This document shows, in pieces, positions 24,475 through 33,140 of a DNA stretch of 57,417 nt. A program made the translations under genes and the position numbers. Source of the DNA: Chloroflexota bacterium (GTDB taxonomy: Bacteria > Chloroflexota > Anaerolineae > B4-G1); assembly GCA_024232355.1 (NCBI GenBank), contig JAAEPW010000006.1, positions 1 through 57,417 on the forward strand. The letters are read 5' to 3'. The stretch's first letter is position 1. Each line of letters begins with the position of its first letter. Under the pieces are notes generated by a model. The model had not been told where the DNA came from and did no database searches. It saw only the letters and a program-made list of their open reading frames with translations.

Positions 24475-26394
24475 ATGCCGCATCAACACCGATGTATTCT
24501 ATCTGCCTGCATTGTGGGGGTCTTGATACTAACGGGTTGTGCTTCTCAGATCGTCACCGTCACTGTGACAACGCCGCCAGAGATGATCGTGGTCACAGCC
24601 ACATCCGCTCCGTCAGTTGTGCCTACCCCTGTACCGCCAGAGCCAAAGACGCTTACCGTCTGCCTGGTTGGTGAGCCTGACACACTGTACCTTTATGGTG
24701 GTTCCCGTCTGGAAGCTACACGACACGTGATGGAAGCGCTCTACGATGGTCCGATCGATCACGTCGATTATGTTTACCAGCCGGTGATTCTGCAAAAGGT
24801 GCCCAGGATCTCTGATGGTGACGCGCTCACCCGTACTGTCCGCGTGCGAGAGGGTCTCCAAGTGCTCAATACCGATGGCAGCGTCGTCGAGTTGGTTCCG
24901 GGAACGTGGGTTCGTCCAGCCGGTTGCTATGCCGACGAATGCGCGGTCGAGTTTGACGGCGAGCCGTTGTCGATGGAGAGAATGGAGGTCAGCTTTGCGT
25001 TGCGGGAGGATGTGACCTGGGCCGATGGTGAACCTATCACGGCGGATGACTCGCTCTTTGCTTTCCAGGTAGCTTCTGACCCTGTCACGCCGGGCAATCG
25101 CTATCTGACAGAGCGCACATTCCAGTACCGCTTGATAGATGACTGGCGCGTAAAGTGGGTTGGGTTGCCGGGTTTTGTCACGCCGACTTATTTTATGAAC
25201 TTTTTTGCTCCGCTTCCGCGCCACCAACTGGAGGAACGTGATCCAGACGAGTTGTTGCAGGCAAATGAAACACGCCGTGTCCCGCTGGGGTGGGGGCCGT
25301 TTATCGTTGATGAATGGGTGGCTGGGGATCATATTGCCCTCTCTCGTAATCCAAATTATTTTCGTGCTGACCAGGGGCTCCCGTATCTGGATCAGGTAGT
25401 GTTCAGTTTCAACTCGGGTACGCCAGAAGTAGTGGCTCGTCTGTTGTCGGGTGAGTGTGACGTGGGGACCCACGATGCCGACTTTGAATTGTCCATGCCG
25501 TTGTTGGTGCAAGCGGAACAGCACGATTTGCTGACCGTTCTTTCGACACCGAACAATGGGTGGGAGCACATCGATTTGGGCATTACGCCCATGTCTGATT
25601 ATCAGCGCCTCGATTTTTTCCAAGACGTGCGGGTGCGTCAGGCGATCATTCAGTGTATAGACCGTCAGGCGATTGTAGACGAGGTCACGTATGGTCGCAG
25701 TGTTATACCGGACAGTTATCTACCGCCGGGACATCCCCTCTATGCGGGTGATTATTTGTTGCATTGGGGCTATCACCCAGAAACCGGACGCGCGCTGCTG
25801 GAACAAGTTGGATGGCTGGATGAGAATGGGGACGGTGTGCGCGAGGCTCACCGCATCCCCGGAATCTATACCGGCGCGTTATTTGAAGTATCCCTGTTGA
25901 CATCTTCGGACAGTCCAGATTCGCAACACGCGGCCCGTATCGTCAAAGCGAATCTGGCTGATTGCGGCATTCGCGTCAATTTGGAGACCCGACCCTCGTG
26001 GGAACTCTTTGCCGACGGCCCCGAAGGACCGCTTTTTGGCCGCCGGTTCGACATGGCGGAAACGGCGTGGTGGTTTGACGTGGTTCCTCTGTGTGGGCAT
26101 TATGTCACTTCCGAGATTCCAGATATAGAACGTTGGTATGGGGGCAACGTCACTGGTTACAGCAATCCCGAGTACGATGTGATTTGCCGGGCAGCACTTG
26201 AAGCGTTGCCCGGCACTTTTGAGTACAGAGAATACCACAAGCAAACGCAGGTCATCTTTGCCGAAGAACTTCCAGCTATTCCTCTATTCATGTGGCTGCG
26301 GGTTTCTATTACCCGACCGAACGTGCGGAATCTCATATTGGATGCCACGTCGCGGAGCGAACTGTGGAGCATCGAGACGCTCGATATCGAGTGA
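24475..26394 (+). CDS. family-5 extracellular solute-binding lipoprotein (orphan)
   Basis: 639 residues. The N-terminus is a lipoprotein signal with lipobox LILTGC (Cys22), then a Thr/Pro-rich linker. The rest is an SBP_bac_5 domain as in peptide/nickel/sugar-oligomer binding proteins: LTVCLVGEPDTLYLYGG, SFALREDVTWADGEPITADD, RRVPLGWGPFIVDEW, NPNYFRADQGLPYLDQV, VRQAIIQCIDRQAIVDEV. It should sit on the outer membrane face and hand ligand to an ABC permease. No permease or ATPase genes are adjacent; the next gene is a receiver-GAF-histidine kinase. It may serve a distant transporter or present ligand to a sensor. Ligand not predictable. Confidence 0.9.
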   Translation: MPHQHRCILSACIVGVLILTGCASQIVTVTVTTPPEMIVVTATSAPSVVPTPVPPEPKTLTVCLVGEPDTLYLYGGSRLEATRHVMEALYDGPIDHVDYVYQPVILQKVPRISDGDALTRTVRVREGLQVLNTDGSVVELVPGTWVRPAGCYADECAVEFDGEPLSMERMEVSFALREDVTWADGEPITADDSLFAFQVASDPVTPGNRYLTERTFQYRLIDDWRVKWVGLPGFVTPTYFMNFFAPLPRHQLEERDPDELLQANETRRVPLGWGPFIVDEWVAGDHIALSRNPNYFRADQGLPYLDQVVFSFNSGTPEVVARLLSGECDVGTHDADFELSMPLLVQAEQHDLLTVLSTPNNGWEHIDLGITPMSDYQRLDFFQDVRVRQAIIQCIDRQAIVDEVTYGRSVIPDSYLPPGHPLYAGDYLLHWGYHPETGRALLEQVGWLDENGDGVREAHRIPGIYTGALFEVSLLTSSDSPDSQHAARIVKANLADCGIRVNLETRPSWELFADGPEGPLFGRRFDMAETAWWFDVVPLCGHYVTSEIPDIERWYGGNVTGYSNPEYDVICRAALEALPGTFEYREYHKQTQVIFAEELPAIPLFMWLRVSITRPNVRNLILDATSRSELWSIETLDIE

Positions 26395-26410
26395 TCCCAA
26401 TATCATAACT

Positions 26411-26505
26411 AGACCTGCCAGATTTTACAGGACACTTTTGAGCGGACGTACACTGTTGATCGGGTCAAATTTGGCTTGCAAAAACTTTGGAAACCTGGCA
26501 GGTCT
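26411..26505. repeat. inverted repeat AGACCTGCCAG / CTGGCAGGTCT
   Basis: Perfect 11-base arms at 26411-26421 and 26495-26505, 73 bases apart, in the gap after the solute-binding gene. A related imperfect hairpin occurs at about 52830-52855. No gene is seen in between. Confidence 0.6.
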
Positions 26506-26520
26506 TTGTGTTGACGCAAC

Positions 26521-26548
26521 TTGTGTGCATTCGGAAAAAAAGTATAAT
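26521..26548 (+). promoter_or_regulatory. promoter of the receiver-GAF-histidine kinase gene
   Basis: TTGTGT (26521-26526), 16-base A-rich spacer, perfect TATAAT (26543-26548), with the start codon at 26609. Confidence 0.55.
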
Positions 26549-26608
26549 CAGTATTGAGAAAATTCTTTTACGGGCCAAGTTTCATGTATATTACACAGTG
26601 GTAATGAG

Positions 26609-28282
26609 ATGAACGACAGTAAACAAGTGGCAGATCCTCGTGTCCTGGTCGTTGAGGACGACGCCGAGATGGTAGAATTGATGCAAAATATGCTGTCGCT
26701 GGTACGTTGCGACGTGCAGGTTGCGCACTCGGGAGAGGAAGCGCTCGAACTTTTGCATCAGGAGGCGTCGACGGGGCGCGAGATCGACTTGGTCTTGCTC
26801 GACATTATGGTGCCAGGGATGGATGGCTACGAGGTGGTCGCCCGCGTCAAGGCGGATCCCGTGCTGCGCGATACGGCGATCATTATGACCACGGCCCTCA
26901 ATTCGGTCAGCGACAAAACTTTGGGTCTGGGCCTTGGGGCTGACGATTACCTGACCAAGCCATTTGATCCCCAGGAACTGTTGGCACGGATTGACGCTGT
27001 GATGCGCATCCGCCGCAGTGAGCAGGCCGCACATCGACGCAGCAAGGAATTATCGGCCCTCATCGAAATCAACCGCGTGGTCACCTCTAGCCTGGAGTTG
27101 GATGAAGTGCTTGAGGCGACGATACAGGGAATTCGCGAGATTTTGCACGTCGAGGCTGGATCTCTGGTGATCATGGACGAGGAGGCGGGTTGTTTGGTTT
27201 TCCGCAAGACTTTTAGCCCCGAGCGGGGCTGGATTTCTGGGCGGACTATCCAATCCGGAGAGGGCATTGTGGGCTATGTGGTGCAGTCCGGCGATTCCAA
27301 AATCGTCAACGACGTCGGGCGCGACCCGCACTTCTCGTCCGACGTGGATGAGGAGCCAGGCCTGACCTCACACGCCATTCTTTGTGTGCCGCTCAAAATC
27401 CGCGACCGGGTGCTCGGTGCGATCGAGGTCATCAACAAGCTGAATGGAACGTTTACGGACAAAGACTTGGAATTGCTACAAGCAATGGCGGCCTCGGTGG
27501 CGGTGGCGGTGGACAATGCCAATGTGTACAGCGAGATCGCCGACTTTGCCGGTGAGTTGGAACGTTCTCAAGCCCAACTGGTGCAGGCAGAAAAGATGGC
27601 GGGCATTGGCCGGTTGGCGGCATCTGTTGCCCACGAGATCAACAATCCTCTGCAAGCGATTCACAACAGCCTGCATCTGAGCATGCACGAACGTCTGGGT
27701 GAGGAAAAGCGCTCGGAATATCTGGGTATGGCGCAGACCGAAGTCCAGCGGCTGATCGAGATCGTGCAGCGCATGTTGGATTTTTACCGCCCCTCGCGCG
27801 GCGGCGTCGTGCCTACTGATGTGAATAACGTTGTAGAAAATGTGCTGGCTTTGGCTCAAAAACGGTTGCAACATAGCGACATTCGCGTAATCATGGACTT
27901 GAATTCAGATTTGCCCTTGGTACCGATGGTTGCTGATCAGATCACCCAGGTTGGGCTGAACGTGGTCATTAATGCGATCGATGCCATGCCGTCGGGTGGC
28001 GATCTGCGGTTGGAGACGGCGCTTTCGGAGGATGGCGAATGGGTATTGGTGCGTTTTCACGACACAGGTCCAGGCATGTTGCCTGAAGAAATCGCCAACC
28101 TGTTCGAACCGTTTTATACGACAAAATCTGACGGCACAGGGTTGGGGCTAGCCATCAGCTATGGGATCATTGAGCGCCACGGTGGCGAGATACAAGTATC
28201 AAGCCAGCTAGGCAAAGGATCGACTTTTGTTGTCAAGTTGTCTGTGCATCAGTCGGCAACTCAGAATCGAATGTCTCTGTAA
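26609..28282 (+). CDS. receiver-GAF-histidine kinase
   Basis: 557 residues. Domains: receiver (about 10-130, phospho-acceptor Asp65 in LLDIMVPGMDG, conserved KPFDP), GAF (about 150-315, with GIVGYVVQSGDSKIVNDV and CVPLKIRDRVLGAIEVIN), a short coiled coil, HisKA with His342 in VAHEINNPLQ, and HATPase with NVVINAIDAMP, DTGPGM and GTGLGLAIS. No signal peptide or membrane segment, so it is a cytosolic sensor. The GAF may bind a small molecule. The N-terminal receiver makes it an intermediate in a phosphorelay. Its natural partner is the OmpR-type regulator 128 bases downstream. Confidence 0.93.
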   Translation: MNDSKQVADPRVLVVEDDAEMVELMQNMLSLVRCDVQVAHSGEEALELLHQEASTGREIDLVLLDIMVPGMDGYEVVARVKADPVLRDTAIIMTTALNSVSDKTLGLGLGADDYLTKPFDPQELLARIDAVMRIRRSEQAAHRRSKELSALIEINRVVTSSLELDEVLEATIQGIREILHVEAGSLVIMDEEAGCLVFRKTFSPERGWISGRTIQSGEGIVGYVVQSGDSKIVNDVGRDPHFSSDVDEEPGLTSHAILCVPLKIRDRVLGAIEVINKLNGTFTDKDLELLQAMAASVAVAVDNANVYSEIADFAGELERSQAQLVQAEKMAGIGRLAASVAHEINNPLQAIHNSLHLSMHERLGEEKRSEYLGMAQTEVQRLIEIVQRMLDFYRPSRGGVVPTDVNNVVENVLALAQKRLQHSDIRVIMDLNSDLPLVPMVADQITQVGLNVVINAIDAMPSGGDLRLETALSEDGEWVLVRFHDTGPGMLPEEIANLFEPFYTTKSDGTGLGLAISYGIIERHGGEIQVSSQLGKGSTFVVKLSVHQSATQNRMSL

Positions 28283-28313
28283 AGTTACATAGTGAGGCGT
28301 TGTTCAGAAGCAG

Positions 28314-28340
28314 TGCTATTCAGAAATAGCAACACTTTTT
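28314..28340 (+). terminator. possible terminator or attenuator hairpin
   Basis: TGCTATT (28314-28320) pairs with AATAGCA (28325-28331), followed four bases later by CTTTTT. It lies between the kinase stop and the response regulator start. Confidence 0.5.
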
Positions 28341-28410
28341 GAGCGATTTCACTCGGAAGATGCATAGCAAAACACCAAATTATTTTTGAACGACTCGTGA
28401 GGGTAGAGAA

Positions 28411-29229
28411 ATGGTAGACCAAGGCCGAATGGCAAGCGTTATGGTAGTCGATGATGAGGCGGTAGCGCGCGTCTCTCTCGCAGAGATATTGCGGTTGGAG
28501 GGGTACCAAGTTGCAACGGCTGCCAGTGGTGAAGAGGCCCTGAGCCTGTTGAACAAGAGTGGTCCCTTTGACCTGATGGTGCTGGACCTCAAAATGCCTG
28601 GAATGGATGGACTCGAGGTGACAGAGACCGTACGGGATCAGTCTCCTGGCACGGTGATCGTTCTGCTGACCGCTTTTGCGACTCTGGAAACTGCGATTCA
28701 GGCCATTCGAAGTGGCGCGCATGACTATTTGCTCAAACCCTGTCCTATCCCGGAGGTTCTGGAGAGCGTGCGCAAGGGCTTGGCAAAACGCCAACAAGAA
28801 CAACAACGCCAGCATTTGGTCAGCAAACTACAGCGGACACTTTCCGAACTGGTCACGGTGGAGGGCGCAGAAGTAGTAGAAGAAACTGCATCTCCCCAAG
28901 CCAGTCGATTTCTCCAAGTTCGTGACGTGGTAGTAGATCGTCAGAAACACGTGGCGATGCTGAGCGGGCAGCAACTCGAACTGACCCCGACCGAGTTCAA
29001 GATATTGGTGTGTCTTTTAGAAACGCCGGATCAGGTGTGGAGCCCGCAGGAATTGGTGCGACGCGCTCAAGGATACGAGACCGACGCTTGGGGTGCGCGT
29101 GCAATTGTTCGGGTCCACATTCGGCGCCTGCGCAAGAAAATGGAGGCTGATCCTTCGGCTCCCAAGTACATTCTCAACGTGCGCGGCGTGGGTTACATGT
29201 TCACGAGCAGCGGTCATGGCCTGGATTGA
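28411..29229 (+). CDS. OmpR-type winged-helix response regulator
   Basis: 272 residues. Receiver about 9-125 with Asp59 in LMVLDLKMPGMDG, T in LLTAF and K in LLKPC. A charged coiled linker rich in Gln/Arg (about 128-150) and an acidic spacer precede a C-terminal winged helix (about 170-265: LTPTEFKILVCLLETPDQVW, IVRVHIRRLRKKMEADPSAP, ILNVRGVGYMF), the classic OmpR/PhoB DNA-binding domain. Phosphorylation should promote dimerisation and transcription control. The gene follows the receiver-GAF kinase and is its likely target. The receiver-to-DNA-binding linker is longer than in typical OmpR proteins. Confidence 0.93.
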   Translation: MVDQGRMASVMVVDDEAVARVSLAEILRLEGYQVATAASGEEALSLLNKSGPFDLMVLDLKMPGMDGLEVTETVRDQSPGTVIVLLTAFATLETAIQAIRSGAHDYLLKPCPIPEVLESVRKGLAKRQQEQQRQHLVSKLQRTLSELVTVEGAEVVEETASPQASRFLQVRDVVVDRQKHVAMLSGQQLELTPTEFKILVCLLETPDQVWSPQELVRRAQGYETDAWGARAIVRVHIRRLRKKMEADPSAPKYILNVRGVGYMFTSSGHGLD

Positions 29230-29265
29230 CCCCGTGATCAAATTGTAACCTGATCATTGATTTTT

Positions 29266-29329
29266 GCCACGGATTGCACCAATTTTTCTGCTTGGCGTTG
29301 TGTTGCTTGTGTTTGTGATAATTCGTGGC
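29266..29329. repeat. dispersed repeat with GCCACGGATT / AATTCGTGGC ends (copy 2)
   Basis: This 64-base element resembles the one at 12001-12089: GCCACGGATTGCACC at the left, CAATTTTT inside, GTTGCTTGTGTTTGTG in the middle and AATTCGTGGC at the right. It lies between two convergent genes, as copy 1 does. Confidence 0.7.
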
Positions 29330-29376
29330 AAAGAAACAGCATCTAGCAGTAACACCTGACCCTTTTGGACAACTCG

Positions 29377-30177
29377 CTAACTCGTGATTCCTAGTTCCCT
29401 CATATAGGCTAACGCCAGGTCCAACTCTACGCGTTTTCGCTCCAGTTCTCTTTCCACTTCTGCCGCCATCTCGGCTAACAAATCCCGCCCCTGCCGCTGG
29501 GCGAGCTTTACGTCCAGGCGCAGGTCTATTTCTGGGCTGTTCATCAGATCATGGGTCTCTTGTTCCACTTCTTGGAGCCGCCGTTCGACCTGTTGCAGCT
29601 TGTCGCGCAAGGCGGTCAGGCGTTGCTCATCGGTGTCCGACTCGACGGATGGGGAACGGTCTGGCCTTTCGGCCAGAGCTTGGAGTTCCACCAGGCTGCG
29701 CGCTGCATAGGCCGCATTGATGGTCGTCATTATTTCCGTTCGCCAGACGCGTTCTGATGCGTCCTGAGCCAGGTCGGGATGGAAACGACGGCACAACTGG
29801 CGATACAGTTTTTTGATCTGAGCGTCGGTTGCCGCATTCACCGGTTTAACCGGGGGTGGTGGAGGCGGCGGCGATGTCTCTGGTTGCTGCCAGGCATGCC
29901 GGTACTGCTCCTCGACGGATGCGTACGGGGTACCGTCCAGTGTGTACGGCGGGCCGTCGGGTCCCCACTCGTGATACTCGTCGATCCTTTGCTGGCAGCG
30001 CTTGATCTCGGTCTCGATCTTGTCCAACTCTATCACTTTGCGACCGAGCCGGGTGTCGTATTCTAGCCGGAAGGCGTATGTTTCTGTGCGCAGGTCCACC
30101 AGCTCGGCCTCGCGTTCGATCAACTCGGCCTCTGCCGTTTCGATCTGCTGCCGCAGATGGGTCAACTGCTCTTCCAT
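29377..30177 (-). CDS. coiled-coil protein with an internal J domain
   Basis: 266 residues from the ATG at 30177, one base after the stop of the beta-glucosidase gene; an in-frame ATG at 30201 would overlap that stop. Residues 1-70 are heptad-rich coiled coil (EEQLTHLRQQIETAEAELIE), then a linker with a run of seven prolines (104-110), then a DnaJ-like J domain (about 115-165) with the essential HPD tripeptide at 133-135 in LCRRFHPDLA. A second long coiled coil (185-255) ends the protein. J domains stimulate Hsp70 ATPase; the flanking coiled coils may bind clients or dimerise. It lacks Gly/Phe and zinc-finger regions, so it is not a canonical DnaJ. It shares an operon with GH1 and MFS genes, without obvious functional link. 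Confidence 0.82.
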   Translation of the reverse strand: MEEQLTHLRQQIETAEAELIEREAELVDLRTETYAFRLEYDTRLGRKVIELDKIETEIKRCQQRIDEYHEWGPDGPPYTLDGTPYASVEEQYRHAWQQPETSPPPPPPPVKPVNAATDAQIKKLYRQLCRRFHPDLAQDASERVWRTEIMTTINAAYAARSLVELQALAERPDRSPSVESDTDEQRLTALRDKLQQVERRLQEVEQETHDLMNSPEIDLRLDVKLAQRQGRDLLAEMAAEVERELERKRVELDLALAYMRELGITS

Positions 30178-30178
30178 G

Positions 30179-31540
30179 TTATCGCTCGTGTCGTATGCCA
30201 TTCTCCCGAATCGCCTCTGCATACCACTGCCCGCTGTCCTTGACCGTCCGTTCCAACGTCTCATAGTCCACATAGACCAACCCAAAGCGCATTTTGTAGC
30301 CGCGTGACCACTCAAAGTTGTCCATAAACGACCAGGCAAAATAGCCGCGCATCGGCACGCCATCGCCGATGGCGCGGTGGACCTGGGCCAGGTGATCGCG
30401 CAGGTAGTGGGTGCGGCCCTCGTCGCGCACGCGGCCTTTGGCGTCCAATGTATCGGGCATGGCGGCGCCGTTCTCGGTGACAAAGATCTCAGCGGGTTGA
30501 TAGTCGGCCCAGAGGCGAGTCAGCAACTTGTGCAGCCCTGGCGGATAGATCTCCCATCCCATTTCCGTGTATTCGCTGTCCTCCGGTTTCACCCACTCTA
30601 TCTGGAGGTTGGGGGATTTGGGGTCGTGCCGGACCATAGAGCGGCTGTAATAATTGACGCCCAAAAAATCGATTGGAGCAGCGATGCGCTCCAGATCACC
30701 CGGCTGCACTTGAGGAAACAGTGGCCCGAATAGCTCTGTCATTTCTTCCGGGTAGCGACCCAGGAATACCGGATCGGCCAGCCACCGGTTGCGTGTCGCG
30801 TCAAAGCGCTTGGCGGCTTGGTGATCGTCTTCCGAGTCGGAAGCTGGGTAGGCGGGGTAAAAGTCGAGCGTGATGCCGACCTTGATCGGTCGTCCGCCAG
30901 TGTCGCGCAATGCCTCGACGGCGTAGCCGTGCGAGAGCAGCACGTGGTGAGCGACCAGCAGCCCCGTGGCGAGGTCTTGCGTGCCGGGAGCGTGCTCGCC
31001 GCCGACGTGCCCGGCCATCGCGGTGACGAACGGCTCGTTGTGGGTAGTCCAATACGTTACCCGGTCGGCCAGCCGCTCGGCAACGACGTGGGCATAGTCG
31101 GCAAAGTAACGGGCCGTGTCCCGGTTCGTCCATCCCCCCTGGTCCTGGAGCGCCTGGGGTAGATCCCAGTGGTAGAGGGTGGCGTAAGGCTCAATCCCGT
31201 TTGCCAGCAGTCCATCCACCAACCGGTCGTAAAAATCGAGGCCGGGTGTATTGATCTGGCCTTTGCCTGCTGGCAGGATGCGCGGCCAAGAGATGGAAAA
31301 TCGGTAGGCGTTCAGGCCCATATCGACCATAATGCCTATATCTTCTTCCCAGCGATGGTAATGGTCGGCGGCGACGTCGCCGGTGCTGCCGTCCTCGATC
31401 TTGCCCGGCTGTCGGCAAAAGGTATCCCAGATGGAGACGCCCTTGCCGTCCTTGTCCCACGCCCCTTCGATCTGGTAGGATGAAGTGGCAGCGCCCCAGG
31501 CGAAATTGCTGGGAAACTGGAGAAATTGTTCGTTAGACAT
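30179..31540 (-). CDS. glycoside hydrolase family 1 beta-glucosidase
   Basis: 453 residues from the ATG at 31540, preceded by AAAGGAGT; a longer frame to 31669 has no support. GH1 signatures: N-terminal FAWGAATSSYQIEGAW, acid/base Glu169 in TTHNEP, nucleophile Glu356 in FVTENG, and the C-terminal GYFAWSFMDNFEWSRGY sugar-binding block. It should retain anomeric configuration while cleaving beta-glucosides or related beta-glycosides. No signal peptide is present, so it acts on imported di- or oligosaccharides in the cytosol. It lies downstream of an MFS gene (56 bases) and its stop abuts the J-domain gene. Confidence 0.96.
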   Translation of the reverse strand: MSNEQFLQFPSNFAWGAATSSYQIEGAWDKDGKGVSIWDTFCRQPGKIEDGSTGDVAADHYHRWEEDIGIMVDMGLNAYRFSISWPRILPAGKGQINTPGLDFYDRLVDGLLANGIEPYATLYHWDLPQALQDQGGWTNRDTARYFADYAHVVAERLADRVTYWTTHNEPFVTAMAGHVGGEHAPGTQDLATGLLVAHHVLLSHGYAVEALRDTGGRPIKVGITLDFYPAYPASDSEDDHQAAKRFDATRNRWLADPVFLGRYPEEMTELFGPLFPQVQPGDLERIAAPIDFLGVNYYSRSMVRHDPKSPNLQIEWVKPEDSEYTEMGWEIYPPGLHKLLTRLWADYQPAEIFVTENGAAMPDTLDAKGRVRDEGRTHYLRDHLAQVHRAIGDGVPMRGYFAWSFMDNFEWSRGYKMRFGLVYVDYETLERTVKDSGQWYAEAIRENGIRHER

Positions 31541-31596
31541 GGTTGAGACTCCTTTATGATTTGTATCCGCAAGGGAAGAACACAGATTTGCGGGAT

Positions 31597-32850
31597 TTAT
31601 GGATCGGACTTTGGGGCTTGCAGCACGAATAGACCCAGTAACCCGCCTCCCGTAATGATCAGCCCACACACGATGTAGATTGTCCGCAGGCCAATGATCT
31701 CACCAAAGGCCGCTGCACCAGCCATCGAGAGCACTCCGGCAGCCGAGGTCAGGGCGTTGAGCGCACTGCCTACCCGCCCCCGCTTGAGGTCGGGCACGGC
31801 CAATTGCATCATCGTCATCAGTACCGACTGTGCAGGCATCAGTGCCAGTCCCAGGGTGAAACTACAGGCCACCACGTAGCCAAACCCGGGTGCAAGCCCC
31901 ATTCCCAACAAAGTCAGGCCGACGATGGCGAGGCCCCAGCCTGTTATGGCGGTCTGGCTCATCCGTCTGGTCAAGAAACCAAGGACGAGGCCTCCTACGA
32001 TCATCCCCCCACCTTGGACCGAGTCTACGATGCCCACTCCTTCGGCGCCGACCCCAAACGTGCGCTGCAAAAAGGGCACCCACGCGACCTGAAGGGCTCC
32101 GATGCCAAATTGCGCCACTCCCAGGCAGAGCAACACGCCCACCATCGTCCGGTTGCCGAACAGATAGATCACGCCCTCGACGATCTCGGCCCACACGGCG
32201 GCGATTTGCCCTCCGGTGGCCTGTTGCCCTTTGGTCGTGCGAGTTGCCGTTATCGTCATCACGGCGGCTGCCGACACGAAAAAGGTCGCCGAGTCGGCGA
32301 CAAAGGCGAACTGTTCGCCCCACAGTTCGATGGCAAACCCCGCCATCGCTCCCCCGGTCAACAAGCCCATCGTTTGGATGATCTGCATCAGGCCGTTGGC
32401 TGCCAAAAGATCGTCTTCATCAGGAACGATGTGGGGCAGCATTGCGTTCTGGGATGGATAGAAAAAGCGGCTGACACACGACATCAAAAAGCCGACGACG
32501 TAATAGATCCATACCTGCTCCGGTGTCCGCACCAACAGACAAAGCAGCACCAAGAACCCTCGCAACAGGTCCGAGACGATCATCGTCCACTTGCGATCCC
32601 AACGGTCCACAAAAACCCCGGCTATCGGACCTAGGAATAACATCGGCAGGGCATTCGAGATCACCGACAGTCCCACCATCAGCGCCGATCCGGTTAGCCG
32701 CTCGACCATGATGGGTACGGCGATCCAGTTGAAATAGTCACCGACAAAAGAGACCATTTGCCCCAGCCAGAGGGCTACAAAGTTTCGATTGCGAAAGAGC
32801 CGTCCGTAGGCGATGGTGGTACTAGAACTTTTGTGATCTGTCTTGTCCAT
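31597..32850 (-). CDS. MFS transporter, MFS_3/EntS-like
   Basis: 417 residues with about 12 hydrophobic segments and an AGAGG site before the ATG. N-terminal FRNRNFVALWLGQMVSFVGD and the loop motif GVFVDRWDRKW place it in the MFS_3 / EntS / macrolide-efflux-like branch, which are mostly drug or siderophore exporters. A second-half loop LGFLTRRMSQ corresponds to the repeated motif. It is the first gene of the minus-strand group with the GH1 enzyme and the J-domain protein. Whether it moves sugars for the glucosidase is doubtful; family membership suggests efflux. Confidence 0.9.
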   Translation of the reverse strand: MDKTDHKSSSTTIAYGRLFRNRNFVALWLGQMVSFVGDYFNWIAVPIMVERLTGSALMVGLSVISNALPMLFLGPIAGVFVDRWDRKWTMIVSDLLRGFLVLLCLLVRTPEQVWIYYVVGFLMSCVSRFFYPSQNAMLPHIVPDEDDLLAANGLMQIIQTMGLLTGGAMAGFAIELWGEQFAFVADSATFFVSAAAVMTITATRTTKGQQATGGQIAAVWAEIVEGVIYLFGNRTMVGVLLCLGVAQFGIGALQVAWVPFLQRTFGVGAEGVGIVDSVQGGGMIVGGLVLGFLTRRMSQTAITGWGLAIVGLTLLGMGLAPGFGYVVACSFTLGLALMPAQSVLMTMMQLAVPDLKRGRVGSALNALTSAAGVLSMAGAAAFGEIIGLRTIYIVCGLIITGGGLLGLFVLQAPKSDP

Positions 32851-32984
32851 AAAGAAAGCCTCTCATAAAATGAAGCGTGTGTGCGACTTGCTCAAGCTGT
32901 GTACATTCTACCCTGTCTTGTCTACCTGAGCAAGATGGTATGCTTGATTCCTTGGGCGCTATGGAAATCGCTCAAGAGTCTGAA

Positions 32985-33012
32985 TTGCCTGTGGGCAAAG
33001 AGTGAGTATAAT
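32985..33012 (+). promoter_or_regulatory. promoter of the multi-GAF kinase cluster
   Basis: TTGCCT (32985-32990), 16-base spacer, perfect TATAAT (33007-33012). The leader to the ATG at 33141 is about 120 bases. The rest of the 290-base gap (32851-33140) shows no gene. Confidence 0.6.
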
Positions 33013-33140
33013 TAGGGATGTTCTTAGAGTTTTGGTTCGGGATTCTGTACTATCCACGCAAACTCCAAGCCCCGAATTTCACAGCGGTATAAGTAGAGAT
33101 CACAAATGTGTATTGTGTTCGACACTAGGAGGCTAGTTTT

